Below are positions 43,744-54,303 of a stretch of DNA of 64,000 nucleotides, piece after piece. Made by a program: the position numbers and the translations under genes. Position 1 is the first letter of the stretch; each line of letters opens with the position of its first letter. This DNA comes from Odiellus spinosus (taxonomy: Eukaryota > Arthropoda > Arachnida > Opiliones > Phalangiidae): positions 6,376,001-6,440,000 of the forward strand of contig OY987233.1 in the NCBI GenBank assembly GCA_963920705.1, given 5' to 3'. The notes below the pieces were generated by a model. The model ran no database searches. It saw only the letters and a program-made list of their open reading frames with translations, and had not been told where the DNA came from.

Positions 43744-44150
43744 TTAAAGTGAGGTTGTAACCAATTTTTCATTAGTTCCAAATGGAATTTGAGTAGCATT
43801 TTCGGTTGAATCGTTAAAAAACGATTCAAAATATATATACATATGTCATAGAACAAAATTACCGCGACTGTAAAAATATATATTTTATAATCGCCATTTT
43901 CGATCGAACTTAAAATAAAAATTCCCCGCTATACTACGTCATCACTATGGTCGCGTGATTTCACTATTGTATAGAGCTTCCTACAGTTGATTCTCGACCG
44001 TTCTGGTACCAGTGATAAGGTCGCTTTCGCACTGTCTTTTTCGTAAAAGTACGAAAATTATCGTTAATTACGTTCCAGAAATAAACTACGTCATATATCG
44101 GAACCAAAATTACCTATATATTTTTTGACATTTTCATTTCGAAGCTTGTC
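43744..44150 (+). mobile_element. Family D MITE, copy 7 (right end lost)
   Basis: TTAA-AGTGAGGTTGTAACC at the left and the central blocks through ACATTTTCATTTCGAAGC; the right terminus is absent. Confidence 0.9.
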
Positions 44151-44416
44151 AAACCAGAGACAAATGCAACTTCGCTCATTTCGGGCTGCGTCACATTTAA
44201 CTCGCGCCAAACACTTGAATTTCCCTTTCAAGAATTGGGAAAAATCCCTGAAGTATTCGTGACGTCAGTCGCGCGACTAAAATGAAAAGACAAAAATGAC
44301 GTTACCAATCCTTGAGGAATTTTTGTTCAATTCTTGAAAAGAAAATTCAAACCTGTTTGGCGCGAATTCAATTTTATTTGACGAGACCCGAAATGAGTCC
44401 GGATTTCTTGACGACT
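44151..44416. other. Unassigned spacer
   Basis: No feature recognised. Confidence 0.4.
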
Positions 44417-44813
44417 TTAAAGGGAGAATGCAACCTAACAACAAGTAATTTTGAATCGATTCCTTATCGTTTAAATAGGCCTAATCCAACAGTTAAAAAA
44501 ATTACAAACAAATATTAAACTAGAAATAAATTTAAAACATACCTCGAAAATAGGCTTAGCTGGATTCATGGAGATTTTAATTTTATCGCAACAAATCGAA
44601 TGTTATTGGAAGTCTCGCGGAGATCTCGATTTAACGACGAGCCTTTGCTCATTGGTCGCTAGAGGAAATCGGGATCTCCATGAGTCCAGCTAAGCCTATT
44701 TTCTGGGTAAGTTTTAAATTTATTTCTAGTTTAATATTTGTTTGTAATTTATTTTACTGTTGGATAAGGAATCGATAAACGTCACTTGTTTTTAGGATGC
44801 TTTCTCCATTTAA
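44417..44813. mobile_element. Family A MITE, copy 8
   Basis: Complete: TTAAAGGGAGAATGCAACC left end, AGGATGCTTTCTCCATTTAA right end, palindromic core. Confidence 0.93.
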
Positions 44814-45312
44814 GTAGCTGTAATATTTTCATAACTCCTCCTTGATGTGTCCCAATCCTTATATCCACGGACCTTGTCATAAACAGACACGAAAGGAATA
44901 CTCGGGAATATTAGCTTTGTATCCTAGGATTCACATTTTCTCCGTCAAGTAGTTCAATCCAACTGCGTACCAAACCAGGAACTGTTCTGAAAGCCAGACA
45001 TTACTCGTTCTTAATATCGTGTTACCCTGACGCAAATAACTTATAATCCCGTAATCTCTTCGAGCATGCGGAGTTATCTCTCGTAGCTAGAGATGACAGC
45101 AAATCCAGGAAAAGGAAATCTAGTCTATTCCAGCTTTAATTAGCATTGTGTTCAAAGCTATCTTTCGCCTATTTATAAAGAAATAAACCGTATAGATATA
45201 TGAGACCCTAAACCTTGGCGCCTTTTGCCAACTTAAGGTGTGTGAGACTTTACATCCAGACGCGAATATTATTTCAGTGCATACTTCTAACAATTGCGCA
45301 TGTACATGTTGT
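44814..45312. other. Unassigned sequence downstream of the defensin gene
   Basis: Relatively unique, moderately GC-richer sequence. No defensin-like cysteine exon or other recognisable coding segment was found on either strand. Confidence 0.4.
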
Positions 45313-45530
45313 CAAAAGTGAAGTACTTTATTCCATAAAAGTAAACAACACCCCGTACCTTAATTATATAAGCAAAGATCAAGTTTTACGTCATAACCCA
45401 TCATTTAAAAATAGTCAAAAAAGTCATCACCCCTATCTCGCTCGAGTAATTTGGACTCTTCCTCGATATTTTGAGTCGGGGGAGAGGGACGGAATCTAGG
45501 CGTTCCGCGCTTGGCTATATTGTCTCCCCC
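45313..45530. mobile_element. Family B MITE fragment, copy 7
   Basis: Left terminus CAAAAGTGAAGTACTTTATT through GGCTATATTGTCTCCCCC, then an abrupt switch to the right end of family A. About half of the element is missing. Confidence 0.9.
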
Positions 45531-45580
45531 TGATAAGAAATCGATAAAAAAATCACTTGTTGGTTGCATTCTCCCTTTAA
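45531..45580. mobile_element. Family A right-end fragment, copy 9
   Basis: TGATAAGAAATCGATAAAAA, then ATCACTTGTTGGTTGC, then ATTCTCCCTTTAA: the last 50 bp of a family A element joined directly to a B fragment. Confidence 0.93.
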
Positions 45581-45586
45581 TTGAGA

Positions 45587-45644
45587 TTTATTGTCTGTTT
45601 TAGACGTAGTTGATGGTGTCACGTTCTATTCTTGTTAATTTATT
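45587..45644 (-). terminator. Polyadenylation signals for the defensin gene
   Basis: On the minus strand, AATAAA occurs at 45639-45644, about 15 nt after the stop codon, and again at 45587-45592. The first would give an unusually short 3' UTR; the second lies just before the A element fragment. Confidence 0.5.
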
Positions 45645-45658
45645 TCGTGAAACAAATT

Positions 45659-45837
45659 TTACATTGGATTAAATTGTTTTTTCCATCCATTTAAACGTTT
45701 TCCCCGACATCCACGTTTAAAATTGCGACTGCAGATGCAAGTAGCGCCGCTGCAAATACCTGAGTCCCAATTTCCAATTCCTCTACAGTAATCAATGCAT
45801 CTATCAGGGTTATTAGGACAGCCGTGTTCCGCCGAAA
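45659..45837 (-). CDS. Defensin exon 2 (mature peptide)
   Basis: 178 coding and stop bases plus one split base: completes codon 21 and encodes residues 22-79, then TAA. All seven mature cysteines are here. Upstream on the minus strand a pyrimidine-rich TTTTACGGTGTTTACAG and a CTGAT branch-point-like word about 40 nt before it support the acceptor. The in-frame ATG at 45862 lies in the intron and is not needed. Confidence 0.88.
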
Positions 45838-46681
45838 CTGTAAACACCGTAAAACAGTGCAAAATGTTTAATCAGTAAATTCTTAAATGATTGTGAAATG
45901 ATAAGTTAAAAATGAAAACCCTGTTTCAAATAATTGAGAATTTTTCCAACAAGTATTCGATACAGTTTTATATTTTGTTAATTAATTTAGGATTTTTTTT
46001 TAGACATGAAACATGACTCGATTCGAGCCTTGACAAATTTATTTCGCAGGCTGTTTTACAAACGCGTGACGTCGGTATTACTTTTCATTTCAATTTCTTT
46101 CGTAGAATAACGAAAGAAATAGGCTTGACCAATCTCAAAATTTGGCAAAAATTGTAAATTCCCTCAAATACAACAAAAAGGGAAACTTGGAGCTAAAATT
46201 GGAAAGGCTTTTGCATTTATTTTCAGAATCACCGTGTCAAAAAACGTATTCGAGATTTTTTTTAGAATTATTAGACAGGTTTTTGGTGTTTAAATTAATT
46301 TCTAAAGTTTGGTAAAATTTTAATGAAAGTAAGTATAAATTCAGACCAATCGTGTTATTTCAGCCAAACACTGGCCTATTCTCTTAATGTTAGGACATTA
46401 TAAGCGGTGTTGAACACTGATATGATTGGCCAGAGTTTATATTTACTTTTATTCAAACTTTACCAAACTTTACAAATTAATTTAAACACCAAAAACGTGC
46501 CTAAAAATTTATAAAAATACGTTTTTTTGTCATGGTGATTCCCAAAATAAATTCAAAAGCTGTTCCATTTTTAGCTACAAGTTTCCCTTAACGATAAAAC
46601 TAATTAAATAATTAACTTACCGGTATCCAAACCCATAGATAGAAGCGTCAAACAAAGACCTAAAACTAAGTAGATTTTCAT
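45659..46681 (-). CDS. Defensin (CS-alpha-beta antimicrobial peptide precursor), two exons
   Basis: Predicted secreted innate-immune peptide of 79 residues. Exon 1 (46621-46681) encodes MKIYLVLGLCLTLLSMG..., a signal peptide, and ends in a GTAAGT donor. Exon 2 (45659-45837) follows a TTTACAG acceptor. Both sites are phase 1, so the frame closes. The likely cleavage site is after Val-Ser-Ala at residue 23. The mature part starts EHGCPNN and has C-x6-C-x3-C-x10-C-x4-C-x-C (C27, C34, C38, C49, C54, C56), with the CxxxC and CxC pairs and a GxC gamma-core (G47-I-C49). This is the defensin fold pattern with the short first loop of ancient invertebrate-type defensins (mussel, tick, scorpion). Unusually, a seventh cysteine (C64) lies in a basic 23-residue C-terminal tail. 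Estimated mature net charge is about +6. The intron holds a G-type element. Family assignment is strong; antimicrobial activity is inferred. Confidence 0.88.
46179..46587. mobile_element. Family G element, copy 3, inside the defensin intron
   Basis: Left end GGGAAACTTGGAGCTAAAAT, right end TTTTTAGCTACAAGTTTCCC, both arms with GTTTAAATTAATTTC or its complement. The central palindrome is shortened: the left inner arm up to CAGCC is joined to AAACACTGGCCTATTCTC. It occupies about half of the 783-nt intron and ends about 30 nt from the exon 1 donor. Confidence 0.9.
46621..46681 (-). CDS. Defensin exon 1 (signal peptide)
   Basis: 61 coding bases: 20 codons plus one. The Met is followed by Lys, then a hydrophobic core (IYLVLGLCLTLL), typical of an N-terminal signal. 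The ATG context is TTAAGATGA. The donor GTAAGT matches the consensus exactly. The 5' UTR and transcription start were not determined. Confidence 0.85.
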
Positions 46682-46923
46682 CTTAATAGAAATTTGAAAT
46701 AATGTAATTTTAAATAATTCAGTGATGGATAATTCTACTCTTGTGAATTCTTTCTCTCGTAGCGTCTGTTGAGATTGAAATACTTATTTTCAATTTTATT
46801 AAACTCCAATAAGTTATCAATAAATGATTTTAAATTGTCGCAAGGCTCGCAAGAATTATTTGTTAGTCTGCAAATTAGTTTCAAAGAGAAATGCTTTCTA
46901 AAGGATTATTCGTTCAAATCAGC

Positions 46924-46926
<3 letters not shown>

Positions 46927-46969
<43 letters not shown>
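46927..46969. repeat. (TA) microsatellite upstream of the defensin gene
   Basis: About 21 uninterrupted TA dinucleotides, 246-288 nt upstream of the defensin ATG. Its length is likely polymorphic. Confidence 0.95.
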
Positions 46970-46972
<3 letters not shown>

Positions 46973-47055
46973 ACAGAACTCATCGTAAGATGGCTTGCAT
47001 TTTGCAGATAATGTTTAATTAAAAGAAACGATAACATTCTGGATTAAGAATAGCT

Positions 47056-47451
47056 TTAAAGGGAGACTGCAACCTAACAACAAGAAATTTTTTTATCGAT
47101 TCCTTATCTTTTAAATAGGCCTAGTCCACTTGTGAAAAAAAACCACAAATATTAAACTAGAAAAATATTTAAAACTTACCCGGAAAATAGGCTTAGCGGG
47201 ATTCATGGATATCCTGATTTCCTCGCGTATAAGGTCTAGCGACCAAACGAACGCGATTGTAAGTCTCGTGAAGGTCTCGCCTTTGCTCATTGGTCGCTAG
47301 ACCTTACACGGAGGCAATTCAGGATCTCCATGAATCCCGCTAAGCCTATTTTCCGGGTATTTTGTAATTTTTTTATTGGTGGATTAGGCCTATTTAAACG
47401 AATAGGAATATATAAAAAATCACTTGTTATTAGGTTGCATTCTCCCTTTAA
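47056..47451. mobile_element. Family A MITE, copy 10
   Basis: Complete, TTAAAGGGAGACTGCAACC to GGTTGCATTCTCCCTTTAA, about 375 bp upstream of the defensin ATG. Flanked by TTAA. Confidence 0.93.
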
Positions 47452-48054
47452 CGATACGTTTCAAATGAAATCTAGAACTATCTGGATTAAGAGCAGCTTT
47501 TACGAAAATAAAATAAATCCGAAATTTCTTCGAGCGAATTATGATAATGATTTTAGATTATTTTAATCGGGCAATTATTTCGATTAAAAGTAATATGTTT
47601 CCAAAGTCATTGCAGTTCATTAAATAGAGTACATATCTTGCCTCCAAATGAAAGAACTACATTTTGAAATTGCTTTTCGCAATTCAAGTTATATATAGTA
47701 TGAAAGTCTGCCAAGAATATCTAGTATACAAAAAAATAAAAAAAACACCATAACATTGATTGGTTTTTGATGTCTGACAGTATATATACAACAAGAAAAA
47801 GACAATCAACGGGTTTAACGAGATAAAATAGAAAATGCAAGCTGATACAAAATTTAGCGTTATTGACGGGATATGAAACCTCCCATCCTCATAAAGAACA
47901 TCTGAGAAAAAAGAACATTTCTTCCCTTATTATAAGCTTCAAGTCAAGCCCATAAGCGTAATTAAACCCAAGTCATCAAAATATCAGACTGAGAATTCAC
48001 CAGGTGTACATATAAATATTTTTTTGACCAAGAATCGTCAAAATAAAGCTAAAA
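47452..48054. other. Unassigned sequence, no gene seen
   Basis: No feature recognised. Confidence 0.4.
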
Positions 48055-48590
48055 CAAAAGTCTATCATTTTATTCCATAAAAGCAGAAGCCGATGAAACC
48101 CTCCTTAGAAGTTATTCTCAAAAGGCGCGATTCGTACGCCTCCTAACGGTAGATGTTTTTGGGGCGGGAGCTCGTCGAGCGAATATCAGCCTTGGAGTTC
48201 GTCCAAAAAACGTCGTCGTTTGTGGAGAGAGAGAATTTCCAATTTTCCGTAGACAGGGGGGATGAAGTAGGACCCCTTCTAACTCGTAAAATTGGGAATT
48301 TTACCCATACAGAGAGGAGCGCTATATGGAACATTGGAGTAGTAGACTTCAAAGGAGGGTTTCATCGGCTACTGATAAAAGTAAGCAACGCCTCGTAGCT
48401 TAACCCTATCAGCAAAGGTCCAGTTTTACGTCATAGCCCATCACTTAAAAAAAGGCAAAAATGTCATCACCCCTGTCTGACTCGAGTGATTTAGACTCCT
48501 CCTCGATATTTTGAGTCGGGAGAGAGAGGGGCGAAATTTAGGCGGGCTGCGCTTGGCTATATTGTCTTCCCTCCCAACTCAGAAATTTCC
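48055..48590. mobile_element. Family B MITE, copy 8 (right half lost), with C copy 4
   Basis: Left end CAAAAGTCTATCATTTTATT, split by the C element after ATAAAAG, continuing to CTCCCAACTCAGAAATTTCC where the family sequence stops and H copy 3 follows 10 bp later. Confidence 0.9.
48084..48374. mobile_element. Family C MITE, copy 4, perfect 7-bp duplication
   Basis: 291 bp from CAGAAGCCGATGAAACCC to GGTTTCATCGGCTACTG, flanked by ATAAAAG on both sides (48077-48083, 48375-48381). It carries an internal deletion near its left end relative to copies 1-3. Confidence 0.95.
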
Positions 48591-48599
48591 GATTTCACT

Positions 48600-48856
48600 A
48601 TAGCTACGATCACATTTCTGAATCGAGTTGAAACGGTAAAATCAAACCGATATTCAAATCTCCAGGAATCGTTGTAAGCGTCACGTGTTCACGCATTATC
48701 TTTATAAATCGATTTATTGTAGCTTCATCTATCGGTTGTTGAAACCGAATCGGTATGAAACTGGTTCCCGAAACAGTTCCAAGAAATCGAATCAAATCGA
48801 TTCGAGAAAAAAAAAACTGTTTAAATGGATTCCAAGGCCTAGTATGAACGCAGCCA
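48600..48856 (-). mobile_element. Family H MITE, copy 3 (internally deleted)
   Basis: TAGCTACGATCACATTTCTG to CCTAGTATGAACGCAGCC, same orientation as copy 1. About 40 bp are missing near the right end, at an A-rich joint. Confidence 0.88.
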
Positions 48857-49502
48857 TAGTGTTGGAATGTTGAGTTTATTCTGCATGGAGCAGATTTTGG
48901 TTTTATATTACGAAGAATTGTTAGAAAAAATTTCTAGAAAATTTAAAAATGAACTCATCAAATCTATTAAGTTTTTTATTTTAATCTAAATTATCTTGAT
49001 CGTGGAACCTTTCGAATCGTTGGTAAATTCAAGTCAAGTGATAATTCCGACTGATTCTGACCATACCATAATTTTTCGCTGCCCTTTGATTGGACACCTT
49101 TGAAGGAAAGGTGTGGCCTAGCTCGCGACATAAAGTTTTGTCAGTTTTCGGCCCTGGGTCTTTTATTTTTTTTTATTTTTGGGGCTCTTGGTTCAAAAGG
49201 TAATTAGATGAATTTGAGGATGCACTTCATCTCTTTCAAACATGGTTTACAAAAGGCTAGAAAGCTATGGCGATTGAACACACAATGTTAAGACTCATTG
49301 GAAAAAATAGTATCCATGCCAATTCATATTGAACACCATAGCTATTGAGTATAAATAAAAAAGGTCAGCCGCCTGCGAGTGATTCTCTCTAGGGGGTTGC
49401 CTTCAGTAGCATCGTGCTTCTTCAACTTTTAAAGGCATACTGTCAGCTATATTAAATTATCAGCTTTATCACAACTTTTAGAGGGGAGACACTACTATAT
49501 AT
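48857..49502. other. Unassigned sequence, no gene seen
   Basis: No feature recognised. Confidence 0.4.
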
Positions 49503-49712
49503 TTAAAGTGAGATTGCAACCTAACAAGAAGTGATTTTTTTAACGATTCCTTATCGTTTAAATAGGCCTAATGAACCAGTAACAAAATTTACAAACAAAT
49601 ATTAAACTTGGAATTTGAAAATAGGCTTAGCTGTTTTCATGAAGAACCTGAATTTCTTCCCCTTAATGGAACGACCAATGAGCAAAGGCCCTTCGTTAAG
49701 GCGAGATTAATA
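49503..49712. mobile_element. Family A MITE fragment, copy 11 (right half lost)
   Basis: TTAAAGTGAGATTGCAACC through AAAATAGGCTTAGCTG to GTTAAGGCGAGATT, where it ends. Confidence 0.88.
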
Positions 49713-49739
49713 AACCATGTTAATTAATTTAAGTTCTGT

Positions 49740-50049
49740 TTAATACTATCAGCAAAGGTCCAGGTAGATTCTGATTCGAGACACTCTAGCGGCCGCAGTC
49801 GATGTAAATAATGAACGGAGGAAGCGCCACTCTTTGGAGAAATTACGGAGTTGGGAAGGAAGACAATATAGACAAGCGCGGCCCGCCTAAATTCCATCCC
49901 TCTCTCCCGAGTCAAAATATCGAGGAAGAGTCCAAATCACTCGAGCCAGACAGGGGTGATGACTTTTTTTGGCTAGTTTTAAGTGATTGGCTATGACGTA
50001 AAACTGGGCATTTGCTGATAGTAATTAGGAACGGGGTGATAGACTTTTG
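49740..50049. mobile_element. Family B MITE, copy 9 (left terminus lost)
   Basis: Begins at TTTAATACTATCAGCAAAGG, includes CTCTAGCGGCCGCAGTCG, and ends GGGTGATAGACTTTTG. Confidence 0.9.
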
Positions 50050-51482
50050 ACAAAACTGAGTATTCAGGCACCATATTAAAAAATCAGTTTCATTATCCTT
50101 TTCAAAAAACGATGAAAATTGTTTTTTATAATTCATGTTTTCTGTTTGAACAGATTATAAAATCCAATTCCAGGAGATTTCATATTTTCCCTTTTAAATG
50201 AGTAAAGTTAAGAAGCATGGAGGCGGTAGACAAGGAGTGGTACTCTGATATATAAAAAAGATCTTGACTCTATTATTAAAGAGCAGCCTAGTGATCCTCT
50301 ATATTCCATCCCATCTAGATTTGTCTGTAAATACAAAACTAGACTGTTCTTTATCTCATACGCGATTTTCTTTTGAAATACAAGAAATCTATAGTCCTGT
50401 ACTGACAAATCAAGGGGGTTATACACTTATATATATTTTTTTTTCGCCAAGCCAAGTGTGGGCGTGATCGAGATAGGCGAAGGAATACAGATATAATGCG
50501 AATCTTGGCAGGCTATCGCGTGCTTGTAGGGCCCTTCGTCGATCTCATGTAGCTGAAAAAAAAGCAACTCCTTGTGGTGGCAAAAAGCCAGAATGAAAGC
50601 AAAATACAAAAGGTTTTAAAGAATCTTTCACACGACGATTTTCCTGTACATTGCGTACATTGCTTGTGATTTCTGTTTACCAAAAATTTTGTTGATATTA
50701 TAAAAGAACTTGTGGGTGCTACATCTTGTTCGAATGTTGCTAACTACGTCACGAAATCACGTGGGGTTCAGGTTATACAGGGCAGTTATTTCCGCTAGGG
50801 GTCAGAGGGCTTAGAAGTCACTCGGGAGAGACTCGACATTGAGAGCTGACACGGATAAGCTTAAGAAATTCTCGGTGCTCACGAGCGCTATGAGCTTTAC
50901 AAGCTATGACGTAGCTGATGACGTAGGCTCCTCCTCTTTTATGATAGCAACTATTTATATCTCCCAAGCAACGCGTTAAAATTGTCTAAAATTTTGCACG
51001 GGTTCTTACCTTGGTATATAGATCGTTTGTGCAAAATTTCATCAAAACCGTTAGGGGGTTTTCCCATGCTCTTGTCCTTTTTGAATTGCATGAAGTGTTC
51101 ATCTATAAGTCACTGTGAACCGCTGTGAACGGACCTTAAGATATAGAAATCTCTCAGTGTGGTACTTTGCTACAAATGTCTTCGGACCAGGCCACTATTT
51201 CTTTTTACGATTTCTTTTTACAACGAGAATGAAGACCCAACCGAGATTTTTCTTTGTGAAATAAAACAAGATTATCTTTGTGTACTAAATGATATTATCG
51301 ACGATGGAAAAACCCAAGTCCATTATTCCACGTAACCTCCTTTACACTTTTATGAATATTCCGTTTCAGCAAAGATTAAAAAGCAAAAATTGTTCTTTAC
51401 AAACAGAATTTTTTGGGGCTCTGTAACTTCATTCCTGGGCCTCTCAAGCATGATTTGAGGGGCCCTTTTCCAGGGCCCTCTG
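50050..51482. other. Longest unassigned stretch, no gene supported
   Basis: Plus-strand frames near 50230-50376 and minus-strand frames at 50208-50609 are short, lack recognisable motifs and overlap each other. The segment 50700-51100 is GC-richer and contains an 11-bp inverted repeat (see separate entry). A decayed transposon protein cannot be excluded. Confidence 0.4.
50989..51039 (+). repeat. 11-bp inverted repeat around a 29-bp loop
   Basis: AAATTTTGCAC at 50989-50999 pairs with GTGCAAAATTT at 51029-51039. It lies in a non-repetitive block. A short hairpin could form; no function is assigned. Confidence 0.6.
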
Positions 51483-51896
51483 GATTGACGCGTTCTTTAG
51501 AAAATTAAAAATGAAAATGTCAAAAACATATAGGTCATTTTTTCCGATTTATCGTTTATTTAACGATAATTAAAACTTTCTGGATTAAGTACTTTTACTA
51601 AAAAGACCGCGCGAAAGCGACCTTATCACTGGTGCCAGAACGCCCGAGAATCAACTGTATTCTCTATACAATAGTGAAATCACGCGTCCATAGTGATGAG
51701 GTAGGGTATTGGCTTGAATTTTTATTTTAAAAATTTCGAAAATCGAGATTATAAAATATGTATTTTTACTGTCGCGGTAAATTTGTTTTGTGACATGTGT
51801 ATATATATTTTGAATCGTTTTTTAACGATCTTTCCGAAAATGCTACTGAATTTCCATTTGAAGTTCTTAAAAAAATCCGTGACAGACTAATTTTAA
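51483..51896 (-). mobile_element. Family D MITE, copy 8
   Basis: Complement orientation from ACGCGTTCTTTAGAAAATTAAAAATG through GACCGCGCGAAAGCGACC to CCGTGACAGACTAATTTTAA. The end segment with the TTTTAG block is missing. Confidence 0.88.
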
Positions 51897-52186
51897 TCCG
51901 ATATTAAAGGAGCCACAAAATAAGTCAAATTACTAATAAATTCGATTATACTAATTAAATTGAAAGATAAGATAAAATTAAATTGGTTTCGGTGACAGAA
52001 TTACTTCAGAAACGACTCTTGTCCTTTAATATAGCGTATCACTTTGCCATAATTTTAATTTAATCAAGATCAATAATGAGGTTCCTAAATTCTCCAAGGA
52101 TCAGAAATCCTTTTTACTTCGATCCTCACGTTTCTTTATTAGATTTATTTTAGGATTTCGGGATTTTCGGATTAGGTTTCACTTTT
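51897..52186. other. Unassigned sequence before the assembly gap
   Basis: No feature recognised. Confidence 0.4.
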
Positions 52187-52386
52187 NNNNNNNNNNNNNN
52201 NNNNNNNNNNNNNNNNNNNNNNNNNNNNNNNNNNNNNNNNNNNNNNNNNNNNNNNNNNNNNNNNNNNNNNNNNNNNNNNNNNNNNNNNNNNNNNNNNNNN
52301 NNNNNNNNNNNNNNNNNNNNNNNNNNNNNNNNNNNNNNNNNNNNNNNNNNNNNNNNNNNNNNNNNNNNNNNNNNNNNNNNNNNNNN
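52187..52386. other. Assembly gap (200 N)
   Basis: Exactly 200 N, probably a conventional scaffold gap size rather than a measured length. The right side resumes inside a D element. Confidence 0.95.
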
Positions 52387-52508
52387 TATTTTTGTCATTT
52401 CATTTTGAAGTTTAGTAACAGTGCTTCAACCCAGAGGTATAAAATTTTGAATACGCCGTTTTAATAGTATGATAAAACTAAAAATATAAAGCATTGGCAT
52501 TCACTTTA
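52387..52508 (+). mobile_element. Family D MITE right end, copy 9
   Basis: TATTTTTGTCATTTCATTTTGAAG through AATAGTATGATAAAAC to GGCATTCACTTTAAA. The left part is in the gap. Confidence 0.88.
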
Positions 52509-52899
52509 AATATTTAATACACTCGTATAAGTTTTGAATGTTGTACAGTCAGGAAAAACACATTTTTTTGGCATTGAAACGATTTACCACGTCGCTTTTT
52601 GTAGTGATTGTGTTTCCAGATCCTGAGTTTCGCCCTCAACCCTGAAATGAAAATCGATCCCATGCAGAAACTCTAAGAAATATAGGCCCATATGCATTAT
52701 GAATTTGAAAAATTGAAACTTCACCAAATAGGTACGCGATATAGACGCCTTAAAGAGAGTATGAAGAACGAAATGAAACGTTTTTTATTGATTCTATACT
52801 TCTAAAAATAAAACTCGTTTTGCGTAGTAAAACATTTGGGAAGTGTTTGTAAGTCGTACCAAAAAATCGTAAACCTCCTGATTTGGTATTCAATTAAAA
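52509..52899. other. Unassigned sequence
   Basis: No feature recognised. Confidence 0.4.
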
Positions 52900-53640
52900 A
52901 GAGAACTTCCGGTGATTTGCCAGTAATTTCCGATGATTCCCGGAGATATCAAGCATAGCCAGAGATTTCTCGTGTTGGCAAAGATTCCCCGTGATTGGCA
53001 AAGATTTCTCGTGAATAGCAAAGATTTCTGGTAAATTGCAAAGATTTCTGGTAAATTGCAAAGATTTCTGGTAAATTGCAAAGATTTTCGTGATTGGCAA
53101 AGATTTCTGGTAAATTGCAAAGCTTTTTCGTGATTGTTAAAGATTTCTCGTGATTGCTAAAGATTTCTCGTGATTGCTAAAGATTTCTCGTGATTGGCAA
53201 AGATTTCTCGTGATTGGCAAAGATTTTCGTGATTGGCAAAGATTTCTGGTAAATTGCAAAGCTTTTTCGTGATTGCTAAAGATTTTTCGTTCATGATTGC
53301 TAAAGATTGCTTTTGATTGGCAAAGATTTCTGGTGATTGCCAAAGATATGTCTCGTGATTGCTATTTGCTAAAGATTTCTCGTGATTTCCAAAGAATTCT
53401 CGTGATTGCCGAAGACTCGGCCGAAGATTTCTGGTGATTTGCAAAGATTTCTCATGATTGCCGAAGACTCGGCCGAAGAATTCTGGTGATTTGCAAAGAT
53501 ATCTCATGATTGCCGAAGACTCGGCCGAATATTTCTGGTTTTGGAAAGATTTCTCATGGTTGCCGAAGATTTCTCCTGATTGCTAAATATTTCTCGTGAT
53601 TGCCAAAGATTTCTCGTGCTTTCCAGAAATTTCTGATTTT
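52900..53640 (+). repeat. About 19-20 bp minisatellite (AAAGATTTCTCGTGATTGC)
   Basis: About 38 units with sub-variants: GGTAAATTGC, CGTGATTGGC and, in the right part, a longer CGAAGACTCGGCCGAAGA insert repeated three times. The minus-strand open frames arise from the period and are not coding. Confidence 0.95.
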
Positions 53641-54303
53641 CTCCTATTAGAGATTTCTTGAGTGATAAAGCCAACATGAAATATTTGAATAACATGAATG
53701 AGATAATGGTTTGATCCTTGCAATATCTAGCACTATGACTTCAAAATTCATGGCAGCGTCACTGGCTCAGAATCATCTGGTATTACTCCTTTAAAGCATA
53801 TGGTTAATATTATTGACCTTCAATCTCACTACGTAAACTTAAACTTATGTTTAAAACGTTCTAACTCGAGCTGAAAAGTGCACACGTACCGTAATTACGC
53901 TATAGAATTACAACTTATGAAGTTATTTCATCCAATTTTGTTTTAAAGGGAAAGTTTCCAATTTCTTTCGTTATGCCAGGGGAGAACAATGAAAAGAAAA
54001 GTAAAACCGACGTCAGACGTACGTAAAAATAGCTTCGGGATTTATTTTTACAATTTCTTGGGATTAAATTCGCCAGCTTGGAGGGAGATCAGTTTGCAAG
54101 GCCCAAATCTAGAGCTTGGGTTCGGATAATGATAATTGCTGAGTCAGCTACGTGGAAATAATATAGCTTGGAAAGGTAATCTGGGACTAGTTATCCGTAA
54201 TGGACAATTATCGTGAATAGTTTGACTTAAGCCTTGGCTACGATAGAATGAGGTTAAAATACTCAGCGGTGAACGATATAATTCCAACAGATTGACTTTC
54301 AAA
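53641..54303. other. Unassigned sequence, no gene seen
   Basis: No feature recognised. Confidence 0.4.

Noticed and set aside
45662..45862. Defensin translated from the ATG at 45862 as a single exon
   Set aside because: That ATG lies in the intron and would give no signal peptide. The upstream exon with consensus splice sites in matching phase is a far better model.
50208..50609. Possible degraded transposon protein on either strand near 50.2-50.6 kb
   Set aside because: Short conflicting frames with no recognised motif. The plus-strand piece at 50230-50376 looked slightly protein-like but is below what I can support.
53157..53507. 116-codon minus-strand open frame with repeated Asn-His-Glu-Lys-Ser
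   Set aside because: Product of the 19-20 bp minisatellite; several overlapping frames show the same behaviour.
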